Assembly: GCF_000833605.1 (NCBI RefSeq)
Contig: NZ_JXTG01000001.1
Span: 62,001 to 126,000, forward strand
Direction: 5' to 3'
DNA: 64,000 bases
From: Anoxybacillus ayderensis
GTDB lineage: Bacteria > Bacillota > Bacilli > Bacillales > Anoxybacillaceae
A program made the position numbers and the translations under genes. The notes beneath the pieces are model-generated. The model had not been told where the DNA came from. It made no database searches and worked only from the letters and a program-made list of their open reading frames with translations. Below, in pieces: positions 1 through 10,295 of this stretch (the stretch's first letter is position 1; each line of letters begins with the position of its first letter).

Positions 1-1618
1 CGTATAAAAACGGTGCGAGCGTATCGGTAATTTCTGTTTTAATGTCCGACCATTGATTTGTTCCTTGTTCAAGCAGCTGTTGTAAATGTTTGGCGATCAG
101 TTGTTGCGCATCGCTAATTAAGTTGCCAGATTCACGCATATAGACGAATCCGCGCGAAATAATGTCTGGTCCGGAAGCGATTTTCATTTCTTTCATATTG
201 ATGCTTACAACGACGATCACTAATCCTTCTTCTGACAAAATGCGACGGTCGCGCAAGACGATGTTGCCGATATCGCCAATGCCGCTTCCGTCGATATATA
301 CGGAACCGGACGGAATTTTGCCAACGATGCTTGCCCCTTCTTCACTAATGCCGAGCACATCACCATTGTCCATAATAAAGCAGTTTTCTTCTGGCACACC
401 GCAATCAACCGCAAGTTTCACATGCATTTTTTGCATGCGATATTCGCCATGAATCGGCATAAAATATTTTGGCTTCATTAAGCGAATCATTAATTTTTGT
501 TCTTCTTGTCCGCCGTGACCAGACGTATGAATGTCGCTAAGCGGTCCGTGAATGACTTCCGCTCCTGCGCGCGCAAGCATATTAATAATGCGATTGACGC
601 TTACGGTATTGCCCGGAATTGGCGAAGACGAAAAGACGACTGTATCGCCCGGCATAATTTGAATTTGACGATGCGACCCGTTAGCGATGCGCGACAACGC
701 TGCCATCGGCTCGCCTTGACTTCCGGTACAAAGAATCGTGACGCGATGGGCAGGGAGGCGATTAATTTGCGCCGCATCGACAAACGTATCTTTCGGACAT
801 TTAATGTAGCCGAGCTGTTGGCCAATTTCAATAGCCGCTTCCATGCTTCGTCCGAATACGGCGATTTTTCGATTGTTTAATACAGCGGCTTCCGTCACTT
901 GTTGTAAGCGGTGAATGTTCGAAGCGAATGTCGCAAAAATAATGCGTCCTTGCACTTTTCGGAAAATGTCGTGAATGCTTTCGCCGACGCGCCGTTCCGA
1001 CATTGTAAAATGCGGGATTTCGCTATTTGTGCTATCAGACAATAAACAAAGGACGCCTTCTTTTCCGATTTCGGCCATTTTCGTTAAGTTCGCTGGCTCG
1101 CCAACAGGCGTAAAGTCGAATTTAAAGTCGCCCGTATGCACGATTTGTCCGACCGGCGTTTTGACGACGATGCCGTAGCTATCTGGAATGCTGTGCGTTG
1201 TACGGAAAAATGTCACCGCTGTTTTTCCGAACGAAATGACGTCGTCTTCTTTTATTTCAATGAGCTTCGTTTGACGCAACAATCCGTGCTCTTCTAGTTT
1301 ATTGCGAATGAGTCCAAGCGCCAATTTGCCGCCGTAAATCGGAACGTTCACTTGGCGAAGCAAATACGGAATGCCGCCAATATGGTCTTCATGTCCGTGC
1401 GTAATAAATAACCCTTTAATGTTTTCCGCATTTTTCACTAAATAGCTGTAATCAGGGATGACGTAATCAATGCCGAGCAATTCGTCTTCCGGAAATTTAA
1501 TGCCGGCATCAATGATGATGATTTCATCTTCATATTGCACCCCATATGTATTTTTCCCAATTTCGCCTAGACCGCCGAGAGCGAAAACACCGACTTGCTT
1601 ATTTTTTAACATGTTCAT
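1..1618 (-). CDS. rnjA: Ribonuclease J1 (3' end cut by window edge)
   Basis: Metallo-beta-lactamase/beta-CASP RNase with 5'-3' exonuclease and endonuclease activity, central to mRNA turnover and rRNA maturation in Bacillaceae. Read on the minus strand, the protein begins [20 protein letters not shown] and shows the zinc-binding HGHEDHIGG motif, a DSTNSE segment and the [10 protein letters not shown] beta-CASP region. The reading stops at the window edge after [10 protein letters not shown], so roughly the last 20 residues are missing compared with the B. subtilis protein. The ATG at 1618 overlaps the rpoY stop (ATGA), indicating translational coupling in an rpoY-rnjA operon. Confidence 0.97.
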   Translation of the reverse strand, partial: MNMLKNKQVGVFALGGLGEIGKNTYGVQYEDEIIIIDAGIKFPEDELLGIDYVIPDYSYLVKNAENIKGLFITHGHEDHIGGIPYLLRQVNVPIYGGKLALGLIRNKLEEHGLLRQTKLIEIKEDDVISFGKTAVTFFRTTHSIPDSYGIVVKTPVGQIVHTGDFKFDFTPVGEPANLTKMAEIGKEGVLCLLSDSTNSEIPHFTMSERRVGESIHDIFRKVQGRIIFATFASNIHRLQQVTEAAVLNNRKIAVFGRSMEAAIEIGQQLGYIKCPKDTFVDAAQINRLPAHRVTILCTGSQGEPMAALSRIANGSHRQIQIMPGDTVVFSSSPIPGNTVSVNRIINMLARAGAEVIHGPLSDIHTSGHGGQEEQKLMIRLMKPKYFMPIHGEYRMQKMHVKLAVDCGVPEENCFIMDNGDVLGISEEGASIVGKIPSGSVYIDGSGIGDIGNIVLRDRRILSEEGLVIVVVSINMKEMKIASGPDIISRGFVYMRESGNLISDAQQLIAKHLQQLLEQGTNQWSDIKTEITDTLAPFLY

Positions 1619-1830
1619 TGTTTAATCTCCAATACGTGAAAATGAGCGTTTTGTTGTTCGTACGCTAAATGCGCTCCCTCAAGCGGTTGAATGTATTCAA
1701 TATTGATATGACGGTCTTGTAATTTTCGGCGCACATCTCGCTCGCTATCCGCTTCAATGTATAGCGTCTTCGTTTTTTCTCTTACAGGTACTTCATCGAT
1801 CGTATCTTGGTAAAACACTTTAAAAATCAA
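1615..1830 (-). CDS. rpoY: RNA polymerase epsilon subunit
   Basis: 71-residue acidic protein of the YkzG/DUF1447 family, a small RNA polymerase-associated subunit of Firmicutes. The start [10 protein letters not shown] and the segment [12 protein letters not shown] are typical of the family, and its position directly before rnjA is conserved in Bacillus. A GGAGAG ribosome binding site precedes the ATG. Its TGA overlaps the rnjA ATG by four bases. Confidence 0.95.
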   Translation of the reverse strand: MIFKVFYQDTIDEVPVREKTKTLYIEADSERDVRRKLQDRHINIEYIQPLEGAHLAYEQQNAHFHVLEIKQ

Positions 1831-1934
1831 CGTTCATCTCTCCTTTTTGTCATTTGTTTAAAAATAAAGCGATATTTAGCTCCGGACGCTTTCCGCTTTT
1901 CTTATTATATATAAAAAGTGTGGAATGGGAAACA

Positions 1935-1966
1935 AAATTGAAAAGAAGCCCTTCAATAGAAGGGCT
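1935..1966 (-). terminator. Terminator of the 23-codon mini-gene
   Basis: Read on the minus strand, an eight-base-pair perfect stem (1947-1954 with 1959-1966, loop of four) is followed by a T-rich stretch. It lies between the small ORF at 1974-2045 and rpoY, so it would separate the two transcripts. Confidence 0.75.
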
Positions 1967-1973
1967 CGTACAA

Positions 1974-2045
1974 CTACGCAATCGATTTTCTGCGCAAAAG
2001 TTCTTTCCATTGTTTGAGCAGCTTGCGTTTCAACTTTTTCAACAT
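1974..2045 (-). CDS. Putative 23-residue basic amphipathic peptide
   Basis: Short ORF starting MLKKLKRKLL and ending RRKSIA, with ten lysines or arginines and leucines spaced as in an amphipathic helix. A GAGGAG ribosome binding site lies nine bases upstream of the ATG, a promoter-like pair lies at 2067-2094, and a strong terminator follows the stop by a few bases. The unit therefore looks like an independently transcribed gene of about 125 nt. No family is recognised. It may instead be a small RNA with an incidental ORF. Confidence 0.45.
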   Translation of the reverse strand: MLKKLKRKLLKQWKELLRRKSIA

Positions 2046-2066
2046 GACGCATCACTCCTCACTTTT

Positions 2067-2094
2067 ATTGTATCCGATTTTGCAGGAAAGTAAA
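2067..2094 (-). promoter_or_regulatory. Probable SigA promoter of the mini-gene
   Basis: Minus-strand TTTACT (2089-2094), a 16-base spacer and TACAAT (2067-2072). The predicted transcript would start near 2060 and end at the hairpin near 1940. Confidence 0.45.
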
Positions 2095-2235
2095 TGTCTT
2101 CTCTATGATTTATTATAAGAAGATCATCGACAAATTTTGCATAGGAAAATATGCCATTGTTTAACCGATTCGTTGACAATGTGACGCAATTCCGTTACGG
2201 TAGGTTTGTGAACTTTTACACGAGGAGCGAGAAAC

Positions 2236-3012
2236 ATGGAGAGAAAGATCGTTTTTTTCGATATTGATGGGACGTTGTTAGATCATGAGAAACAGTTGCC
2301 GGCATCGACATATGAAGCGATACACGAATTAAAAAAGCAAGGGGTATATGTGGCGATTGCGACGGGGAGAGCGCCATTTATGTTTGAATCGCTTCGAGAA
2401 AAGCTCGGTATCGAATCGTTTGTTAGCTTTAACGGACAATATGTCGTTTTTGAAAGAGAAGTGATTTACAATCAACCGCTTGATCGCGAACGGCTTCACG
2501 CATTAAAACAAATGGCGCACGACAATGAACATCCGCTTATTTTCATGGACGCTGACACGATGCGTGCGAGTGTAGCCGATCATCCGTACATTCACGAAAG
2601 CATGGGAAGTTTAAAATTTGCCCATCCACCACACGATGAAACGTATTACGAACGAAACGACATTTATCAAGCGCTTTTGTTTTGTAAGCCGGAAGAAGAA
2701 CAGCCGTATGTCACAGCGTTTCCGACGTTTCATTTTGTGCGCTGGCATGCGGTATCTACAGATATTTTACCGTATGGCGGCTCTAAAGCAGAAGGAATTA
2801 AAAAAATGATCGCGCAGCTCGGCATTGCGCGCGAAAACGTATATGCGTTCGGCGACGGGTTAAACGATACGGAAATGTTGCGCTTTGTCGGCACAGGGGT
2901 AGCGATGGGGAACGGACATGAAGAAGCGAAAAAAGTAGCCGACTTCGTTACAAAACCGGTCGATGAAGATGGCATTTTATTCGGTTTACGTCAGCTAGGG
3001 CTGTTGAAATAA
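2236..3012 (+). CDS. ykrA: HAD-superfamily Cof-type phosphatase (YkrA-like)
   Basis: 258-residue cytosolic hydrolase of the Cof subfamily of HAD phosphatases, probably acting on small phosphorylated metabolites; the substrate is unknown. It has the nucleophile motif DIDGTLLDHE at residues 7-16, a C2-type cap in the middle, and the magnesium-binding motif GDGLNDTEML near residue 207. An AGGAG site precedes the ATG, and a weak promoter (TTGACA near 2173, 17-base spacer) lies upstream. It occupies the ykrA position next to def as in B. subtilis and ends in a strong terminator. Confidence 0.88.
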   Translation: MERKIVFFDIDGTLLDHEKQLPASTYEAIHELKKQGVYVAIATGRAPFMFESLREKLGIESFVSFNGQYVVFEREVIYNQPLDRERLHALKQMAHDNEHPLIFMDADTMRASVADHPYIHESMGSLKFAHPPHDETYYERNDIYQALLFCKPEEEQPYVTAFPTFHFVRWHAVSTDILPYGGSKAEGIKKMIAQLGIARENVYAFGDGLNDTEMLRFVGTGVAMGNGHEEAKKVADFVTKPVDEDGILFGLRQLGLLK

Positions 3013-3041
3013 AAGGTGTCCGCGATGGACACCTTTTTTTT
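3013..3041 (+). terminator. Rho-independent terminator after ykrA
   Basis: Nine-base-pair stem (3013-3021 with 3027-3035) followed by eight Ts. It lies between the convergent ykrA and def genes. Confidence 0.9.
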
Positions 3042-3050
3042 GCGCTTTTC

Positions 3051-3605
3051 TTAACGTTCAATCGGAATGGCTCCAGCTGGCACGTCGTACGGATGTTGTT
3101 TATTTATATGATCATAAAACATAATGCCGTTTAAATGGTCAATTTCATGTTGAAACACGATGGCAGGCAATCCTTTTAAACGTAGCTTCATGGTTTCGCC
3201 TTCAAGCGTCGTCCCGGTGACGGTAATGCGCATATAGCGAGGAACGTAGCCGGGGATCGGCTCGTCGACGGATAAACATCCTTCTCCGCTCGTTAAATAA
3301 CACATTTCAACGGAATGGCTTACAATTTTCGGATTAAATAACGCATAGCTATGTAACGTTCCTTTTTCGTCCGTCACATGCACCGCAATCATGCGCTTTG
3401 AAACGTTAATTTGCGGCGCAGCTAATCCGATGCCCGGACGAAGTCCATACGTTTTCGCCAGCTCTGGATCTTGGCTCATTTTTACATATTCCAACAAGCT
3501 CGCTAAAATGCGGCGATCTTCTTCGGATGGGGGAAGCGGCACTTCTTCAGCTATTTTTCGTAACGTCGGATGACCGTCTTTAATAATATCTTTCATCGTA
3601 ATCAC
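3051..3605 (-). CDS. def: Peptide deformylase
   Basis: 184-residue metalloenzyme that removes the N-formyl group from nascent proteins. All three catalytic motifs are present: GIGLAAPQ, EGCLS (metal-binding Cys) and QHEIDHL (metal-binding His pair and catalytic Glu). The GTG start at 3605 is chosen because an AGGGAG site lies seven bases away and the resulting MITMKDI matches the B. subtilis YkrB start. The long insertion between motifs 1 and 2 is typical of Gram-positive type 2 deformylases. Confidence 0.96.
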   Translation of the reverse strand: MITMKDIIKDGHPTLRKIAEEVPLPPSEEDRRILASLLEYVKMSQDPELAKTYGLRPGIGLAAPQINVSKRMIAVHVTDEKGTLHSYALFNPKIVSHSVEMCYLTSGEGCLSVDEPIPGYVPRYMRITVTGTTLEGETMKLRLKGLPAIVFQHEIDHLNGIMFYDHINKQHPYDVPAGAIPIER

Positions 3606-3805
3606 GTTGTTTCACTCCCTACTCGCATTGTAAACCATTTTTATTATGAAGGATGGAATGAAAAAGTGCAATTGCGTGAGAAACATACATATCCACGTTG
3701 TAAAACAGAAATAATACAGATCGACAGAAAATAGTATAACAGATTCATAACACAGTTAAAATTTTCTAATTTTCATTTTTATATAGAACGTGGCAAGCAA
3801 ACTGA

Positions 3806-3834
3806 TTGACGAGCGTTGTCGAACGGTGTAAACT
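3806..3834 (+). promoter_or_regulatory. SigA-type promoter of pdhABCD
   Basis: TTGACG (3806-3811), 17-base spacer, TAAACT (3829-3834). It is the best match upstream of pdhA and implies a 5' leader of roughly 145 nt. Confidence 0.65.
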
Positions 3835-3852
3835 GAAAGATGTAAAAAAACA

Positions 3853-5093
<1,241 letters not shown>

Positions 5094-5096
5094 CCA

Positions 5097-6074
5097 ATGG
5101 CGCAAATGACAATGATTCAAGCAATCACGGATGCGTTGCGCGTAGAAATGCGCAAAGACCCGAACGTTCTCGTGTTCGGTGAAGACGTCGGTGTAAACGG
5201 CGGGGTATTCCGCGCGACAGAAGGATTGCAAGCAGAGTTTGGCGAAGATCGCGTATTCGACACACCGCTTGCAGAATCAGGAATTGGCGGTTTAGCGATC
5301 GGTTTAGCATTACAAGGATTCCGTCCTGTGCCTGAAATTCAGTTTTTCGGATTCGTATACGAAGTGATGGACTCAATTTCTGGTCAAATGGCGCGCATGC
5401 GCTATCGTACTGGCGGGCGTTTCCATGCGCCAATTACTGTTCGTTCGCCATTCGGTGGTGGCGTACATACGCCAGAATTGCACGCAGATAGCTTAGAAGG
5501 GCTTGTCGCTCAACAACCGGGATTAAAAGTCGTCATCCCATCAACGCCATACGATGCGAAAGGATTATTAATTTCAGCGATTCGCGACAACGACCCTGTC
5601 ATTTTCTTAGAGCATATGAAATTGTACCGCTCGTTCCGTCAAGAAGTGCCAGAAGGCGAATATACAATTCCGATCGGCAAGGCGGACATTAAACGTGAAG
5701 GAACAGACGTATCGGTCATCACATACGGTGCGATGGTACATGAATCGTTAAAAGCAGCATCGGAGCTTGAAAAAGAAGGCATCTCTGTTGAAGTCGTAGA
5801 CTTGCGCACGGTTCAACCGTTAGATATTGAAACAATTATCGCATCGGTTGAAAAAACAGGCCGCGCAGTCGTTGTACAAGAAGCGCAAAAACAAGCAGGT
5901 ATTGCGGCAAACGTTGTTGCAGAAATTAACGAACGTGCGATTCTTAGCCTTGAAGCGCCAGTATTGCGCGTAGCGGCACCTGATACAGTATATCCGTTCT
6001 CACAAGCAGAGCCAGTATGGTTACCGAACTTTAAAGATGTGATCGAAACAGTGAAAAAAGTCATGACGTTTTAA
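5097..6074 (+). CDS. pdhB: Pyruvate dehydrogenase E1 component, beta subunit
   Basis: 325-residue transketolase-like beta chain that completes the E1 active site with PdhA. The start [14 protein letters not shown] and the segments FGEDVG and TPLAESGI are characteristic. An AAGGAG site overlaps the end of pdhA, so the two subunits are likely translated together. A perfect hairpin without a U tract lies just after the stop. Confidence 0.97.
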   Translation: MAQMTMIQAITDALRVEMRKDPNVLVFGEDVGVNGGVFRATEGLQAEFGEDRVFDTPLAESGIGGLAIGLALQGFRPVPEIQFFGFVYEVMDSISGQMARMRYRTGGRFHAPITVRSPFGGGVHTPELHADSLEGLVAQQPGLKVVIPSTPYDAKGLLISAIRDNDPVIFLEHMKLYRSFRQEVPEGEYTIPIGKADIKREGTDVSVITYGAMVHESLKAASELEKEGISVEVVDLRTVQPLDIETIIASVEKTGRAVVVQEAQKQAGIAANVVAEINERAILSLEAPVLRVAAPDTVYPFSQAEPVWLPNFKDVIETVKKVMTF

Positions 6075-7409
<1,335 letters not shown>

Positions 7410-7413
7410 TGCG

Positions 7414-8826
7414 ATGGTAGTAGGCGATTTCGCAATTGAAACAGAAACTCTCGTCGTCGGTGCAGGTCCTGGCGGTTACGTTGCAGCCATTCGTGCAGCG
7501 CAACTCGGTCAAAAAGTAACGATCGTTGAAAAAGGAAACCTCGGTGGAGTGTGCTTAAACGTCGGATGTATTCCATCCAAAGCGCTCATCTCTGCTGGTC
7601 ACCGTTACGAAATTGCGACACATTCACAAGATATGGGTATTTTCGCAGAAAACGTAAAAGTTGACTTTGCGAAAGTGCAAGAGTGGAAAGCTGGTGTCGT
7701 GAAAAAATTAACGGGCGGTGTCGAAGGGTTATTGAAAGGAAATAAAGTTGAAATCGTGCGCGGAGAAGCGTATTTCGTGGACGAAAATACCGTTCGCGTC
7801 ATGACAGAAAATAGCGCGCAAACGTACAAATTTAAAAACGCTATTATCGCAACAGGTTCTCGCCCAATCGAGTTGCCGACGTTTAAATTTTCGAAGCGCG
7901 TGCTTGATTCAACAGGTGCATTAAACTTATCTGACATTCCAAAATCGATGGTCGTCATCGGCGGCGGTTACATCGGTACAGAATTAGGAACAGCATACGC
8001 AAACTTTGGAACGAAAATTACGATTTTAGAAGGTGCGGATGAAATTTTATCTGGCTTTGAAAAGCAAATGAGCGCAGTCGTTCGTCGCCGCTTAAAGAAA
8101 AAAGGAGTAGACGTCTTTACAAACGCGCTTGCGAAAGGTGTCGAAGAGCGTGAAGACGGCGTAACGGTAACATTTGAAGTAAACGGCGAAACGAAAACGA
8201 TTGACGCAGAATACGTGCTTGTCACAGTCGGTCGCCGTCCGAATACAGAAGAGATGGGACTTGAACAAATCGGCGTGAAAATGACAGAGCGCGGCTTAAT
8301 TGAAATTGACAAACAATGCCGCACAAGCGTACCGAACATTTATGCGATCGGTGACGTCGTTGCAGGCCCACCGCTTGCGCATAAAGCATCATACGAAGGA
8401 AAAATTGCAGCTGAAGCGATCGCTGGTCATCCATCTGAAATTGACTACTTAGCCATTCCAGCTGTCGTCTTCTCTGACCCTGAATGCGCATCTGTCGGTT
8501 ACTTTGAAAAACAAGCGATCGAAGAAGGAATTGACGTCATTACAGCGAAATTCCCGTTCGGCGCAAACGGCCGTGCCCTTGCGTTAAACGAAACAGACGG
8601 CTTCTTAAAGCTCGTCTTAACGAAAGACGATGGCGTCATTATCGGGGCGCAAATTGTCGGCCCGAACGCATCAGATATGATCGCCGAGCTCGGTTTAGCA
8701 ATTGAAGCAGGCATGACAGCAGAAGACATTGCGATGACGATTCACGCGCATCCAACGCTTGGAGAAATTACAATGGAAGCAGCAGAAGTGGCGCTCGGCA
8801 GCCCAATTCATATTATTAACAAATAA
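7414..8826 (+). CDS. pdhD: Dihydrolipoamide dehydrogenase (E3)
   Basis: 470-residue FAD-dependent oxidoreductase that reoxidises dihydrolipoamide and reduces NAD; probably shared with other 2-oxoacid complexes. The FAD-binding GAGPGG is at residues 16-21, the redox disulfide is Cys47/Cys52 in [13 protein letters not shown], the NAD-binding site is GGGYIGTE, and the catalytic dyad is His446/Glu451 in HAHPTLGE. Last gene of the operon, followed by a strong terminator. Confidence 0.98.
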   Translation: MVVGDFAIETETLVVGAGPGGYVAAIRAAQLGQKVTIVEKGNLGGVCLNVGCIPSKALISAGHRYEIATHSQDMGIFAENVKVDFAKVQEWKAGVVKKLTGGVEGLLKGNKVEIVRGEAYFVDENTVRVMTENSAQTYKFKNAIIATGSRPIELPTFKFSKRVLDSTGALNLSDIPKSMVVIGGGYIGTELGTAYANFGTKITILEGADEILSGFEKQMSAVVRRRLKKKGVDVFTNALAKGVEEREDGVTVTFEVNGETKTIDAEYVLVTVGRRPNTEEMGLEQIGVKMTERGLIEIDKQCRTSVPNIYAIGDVVAGPPLAHKASYEGKIAAEAIAGHPSEIDYLAIPAVVFSDPECASVGYFEKQAIEEGIDVITAKFPFGANGRALALNETDGFLKLVLTKDDGVIIGAQIVGPNASDMIAELGLAIEAGMTAEDIAMTIHAHPTLGEITMEAAEVALGSPIHIINK

Positions 8827-8854
8827 AGAGGATGGCTTCGCCGTCCTCTTTTTC
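8827..8854 (+). terminator. Terminator of the pdhABCD operon
   Basis: Ten-base-pair stem with one G-U pair (8827-8836 with 8840-8849), a three-base loop and a T run. Confidence 0.92.
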
Positions 8855-8902
8855 ATGATTTTTTCAAGACGATCATATGATGTTCATAAGGGGTGTGTGA
8901 AC

Positions 8903-9139
8903 ATGTATATCGTCTTTTTACTTCAAATGATCATATGGAGTTTGTTTTCATTTATCGAATGGAGATCGGCGCACGATCATTTTATTTTCAAGGCGTTATT
9001 ATTTGGCATATTCATATATATTGCTTTTTTGCTTGCGCTTCGGTTGCATTTAACGAAAAAGCGCGCATGTTGGACAACCTTATTGACGATTGCCGTCTAT
9101 TTCGTTTGCCGCGAGCTTTTTTGGGTTTATCTTTTATAA
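8903..9139 (+). CDS. Small membrane protein, unknown function
   Basis: 78 residues with about three hydrophobic segments: MYIVFLLQMIIWSLFSF at the N terminus, ALLFGIFIYIAFLLAL in the middle and LLTIAVYFVCRELFW near the end. The ATG at 8903 is preceded by AAGGGG. It stands alone after the pdh terminator and converges on the next gene with a 13-base overlap of coding ends. No family is recognised. Confidence 0.55.
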   Translation: MYIVFLLQMIIWSLFSFIEWRSAHDHFIFKALLFGIFIYIAFLLALRLHLTKKRACWTTLLTIAVYFVCRELFWVYLL

Positions 9140-9507
9140 TAATACATGATGCGCCCGTTAAATAAATGCAGTTTTCCTGCCATTTGTTTGGCGAAAAATT
9201 TGCATAGTTCGTTCGCTTTTCCTTTATCGCCGTGCGTCGCTTGTTTTGGCAAGACGAACTGCACAGCACGGTCGTGCACGCAACATTCAATCATATGATA
9301 GCGATCATCTTTTCCGACTAACAAAATGCGGTCTTCTTTTGTGACGATATCATATGGAAAAGCGGATTGGGCATAGTCCCATGCGAGCTGTTCACCTGTT
9401 TTTTGCGCGATGTTTCGATATTGTTCAAGCAGTTGTTTGCATTGTTCTAACGTTACCGTCTCCCATGTTGATGCAGGGACAAGTTCAATGGTAGCTGTAT
9501 GAGCCAT
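9127..9507 (-). CDS. Conserved protein, DUF1885-like
   Basis: 126-residue soluble protein. The segments VTLEQCKQLLEQY, LPKQATHGDKGKANELCKFF and LHLFNGRIMY resemble my recollection of the DUF1885 family, known from Geobacillus structural genomics and of unknown function; the assignment was not checked. The ATG at 9507 is preferred over an in-frame GTG nine bases upstream because GAGGTG then has six-base spacing. Confidence 0.6.
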   Translation of the reverse strand: MAHTATIELVPASTWETVTLEQCKQLLEQYRNIAQKTGEQLAWDYAQSAFPYDIVTKEDRILLVGKDDRYHMIECCVHDRAVQFVLPKQATHGDKGKANELCKFFAKQMAGKLHLFNGRIMYYYKR

Positions 9508-9574
9508 TTTTTTCACCTCAAACGTTTTGAAATCACTTTCATTTTATCATGGATATATATGAAAAAACAAATAA

Positions 9575-9603
9575 TTGCGAAAATATGAATAGTACGATAT
9601 AAT
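9575..9603 (+). promoter_or_regulatory. SigA promoter of the DUF3055 gene
   Basis: TTGCGA (9575-9580), 17-base spacer, TATAAT (9598-9603), 31 bases before the start codon. Confidence 0.7.
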
Positions 9604-9634
9604 AAAGTTTAATACACAAGAAGGAGGGAACGAT

Positions 9635-9934
9635 ATGCACGTATTCGAAAAATTGTATGATGAGCATGAAAAAGTAAAAGTGAGGTTTGTCGGCTTTACG
9701 ACAAAAGACGTCCGATACGACTTTGGCATCGTGTATACAAATATGTTTTTTGGTAAACCACTTGTCATCTGTATGCAAACAGGCCGCTCTGCTCTCCTCG
9801 ACCCGAAAGACATCGAAGACCACGACTATTTACAACGAACGTTCCGCATTGACACGAAAGAACAAGCTGAAGATTTAGCGGAATTTTTCTCAGACATTTT
9901 ACCATCGACACCTTATGCTGAACAATATGAGTAA
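9635..9934 (+). CDS. DUF3055 family cytosolic protein
   Basis: 99-residue soluble protein beginning MHVFEKLYDEHEKVKVRFVG and matching the Bacillaceae/staphylococcal DUF3055 family as I recall it; no biochemical role is known. It has its own promoter, an AGGAGG site and its own terminator, so it is monocistronic. Its 3' terminator sits only a few bases before the upstream CcpN-like box of SR1. Confidence 0.75.
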   Translation: MHVFEKLYDEHEKVKVRFVGFTTKDVRYDFGIVYTNMFFGKPLVICMQTGRSALLDPKDIEDHDYLQRTFRIDTKEQAEDLAEFFSDILPSTPYAEQYE

Positions 9935-9961
9935 GAGGCGTGAAATACGTCTCTTTTTTTG
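9934..9961 (+). terminator. Terminator of the DUF3055 gene
   Basis: Eight-base-pair stem (9934-9941 with 9947-9954), five-base loop, then seven Ts. Confidence 0.9.
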
Positions 9962-9967
9962 TTTAAA

Positions 9968-9978
9968 TATGTCATACT
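9968..9978 (+). promoter_or_regulatory. CcpN-like operator, upstream copy
   Basis: TATGTCATACT fits the remembered CcpN consensus TRTGHYATAYW at all eleven positions. It ends nine bases before the -35 of the SR1 promoter, similar to the upstream CcpN site reported for B. subtilis sr1. Confidence 0.7.
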
Positions 9979-9986
9979 AATTCCTA

Positions 9987-10015
9987 TTGACAAAACAAAT
10001 GTGACATATTATTAT
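9987..10015 (+). promoter_or_regulatory. SR1 promoter
   Basis: Perfect -35 TTGACA (9987-9992), 17-base spacer and TATTAT (10010-10015). The second CcpN-like box (10000-10010) covers the spacer and touches the -10, so a bound repressor would contact polymerase there. Confidence 0.85.
10000..10010 (+). promoter_or_regulatory. CcpN-like operator, promoter-overlapping copy
   Basis: TGTGACATATT fits TRTGHYATAYW at all eleven positions and overlaps the end of the spacer and the first base of the -10. CcpN is the regulator that silences gluconeogenic genes and sr1 under glycolytic conditions in B. subtilis. Confidence 0.7.
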
Positions 10016-10066
10016 GAAATCAGTAAAACGTTTTCAAACATTCCAAAGGAAAAGGGGTTATCGGGG

Positions 10067-10180
10067 ATGGGTACAATTGTATGCCAAACATGCAATGCGA
10101 CAATCGATCATTTTGAGGACGAAAAAGTAACGGTATTGTACGGTCAATGTAGCGGTTGCGATTGTGAAGACGAGGAATAA
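10067..10180 (+). CDS. sr1P: SR1P, GapA-binding peptide
   Basis: 37-residue peptide starting MGTIVCQTCN and ending CSGCDCEDEE. It closely follows B. subtilis SR1P, which binds glyceraldehyde-3-phosphate dehydrogenase GapA and promotes its association with RNase J1. Four of the five cysteines form CxxC or CxC-like pairs (CQTC, CSGCDC), suggesting metal binding. AAGGGG precedes the ATG by nine bases. An in-frame extension upstream would start before the promoter and is not used. Confidence 0.92.
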   Translation: MGTIVCQTCNATIDHFEDEKVTVLYGQCSGCDCEDEE

Positions 10181-10227
10181 CATATAGAACGGAACAAACT
10201 TTGGGGGATGAGGAGATAATATAGAGA

Positions 10228-10254
10228 AGGGATCGGCATAGCCGGTCTCTTTTT
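10228..10254 (+). terminator. SR1 terminator
   Basis: Ten-base-pair stem including two G-U pairs (10228-10237 with 10241-10250), a three-base loop and five Ts. Confidence 0.85.
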
Positions 10255-10261
10255 GTTGACG

Positions 10262-10294
10262 AAAAAAGCGGAACTCGATGCGAGCCCCGCTTTT
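10262..10294 (-). terminator. Terminator of speA
   Basis: Minus-strand two-part stem: eight base pairs, a two-by-two internal loop, then four base pairs with a three-base loop, followed by six Ts. Confidence 0.85.
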
Positions 10295-10295
10295 C

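Larger units (their letters stand above)
10022..10254 (+). ncRNA. sr1: Dual-function regulatory RNA SR1
   Basis: Predicted transcript of about 230 nt from the promoter at 9987-10015 to the hairpin at 10228-10250. In B. subtilis SR1 is both a base-pairing RNA (target ahrC mRNA) and the mRNA for the SR1P peptide. Assigned here from the SR1P coding sequence, the two CcpN boxes, the terminator, and the position next to speA as in B. subtilis. The pairing region with ahrC cannot be tested because the target is outside the window. The exact 5' end is estimated. Confidence 0.85.

Noticed and set aside
220-1178. Several ORFs of 60-130 codons on both strands
   Set aside because: They lie inside rnjA in other frames, lack ribosome binding sites, and their composition is not protein-like.
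9012-9290. Minus-strand ORF of 92 codons and plus-strand ORF 8893-9165
   Set aside because: Alternative frames of the small membrane protein gene and the DUF1885-like gene; no ribosome binding site.
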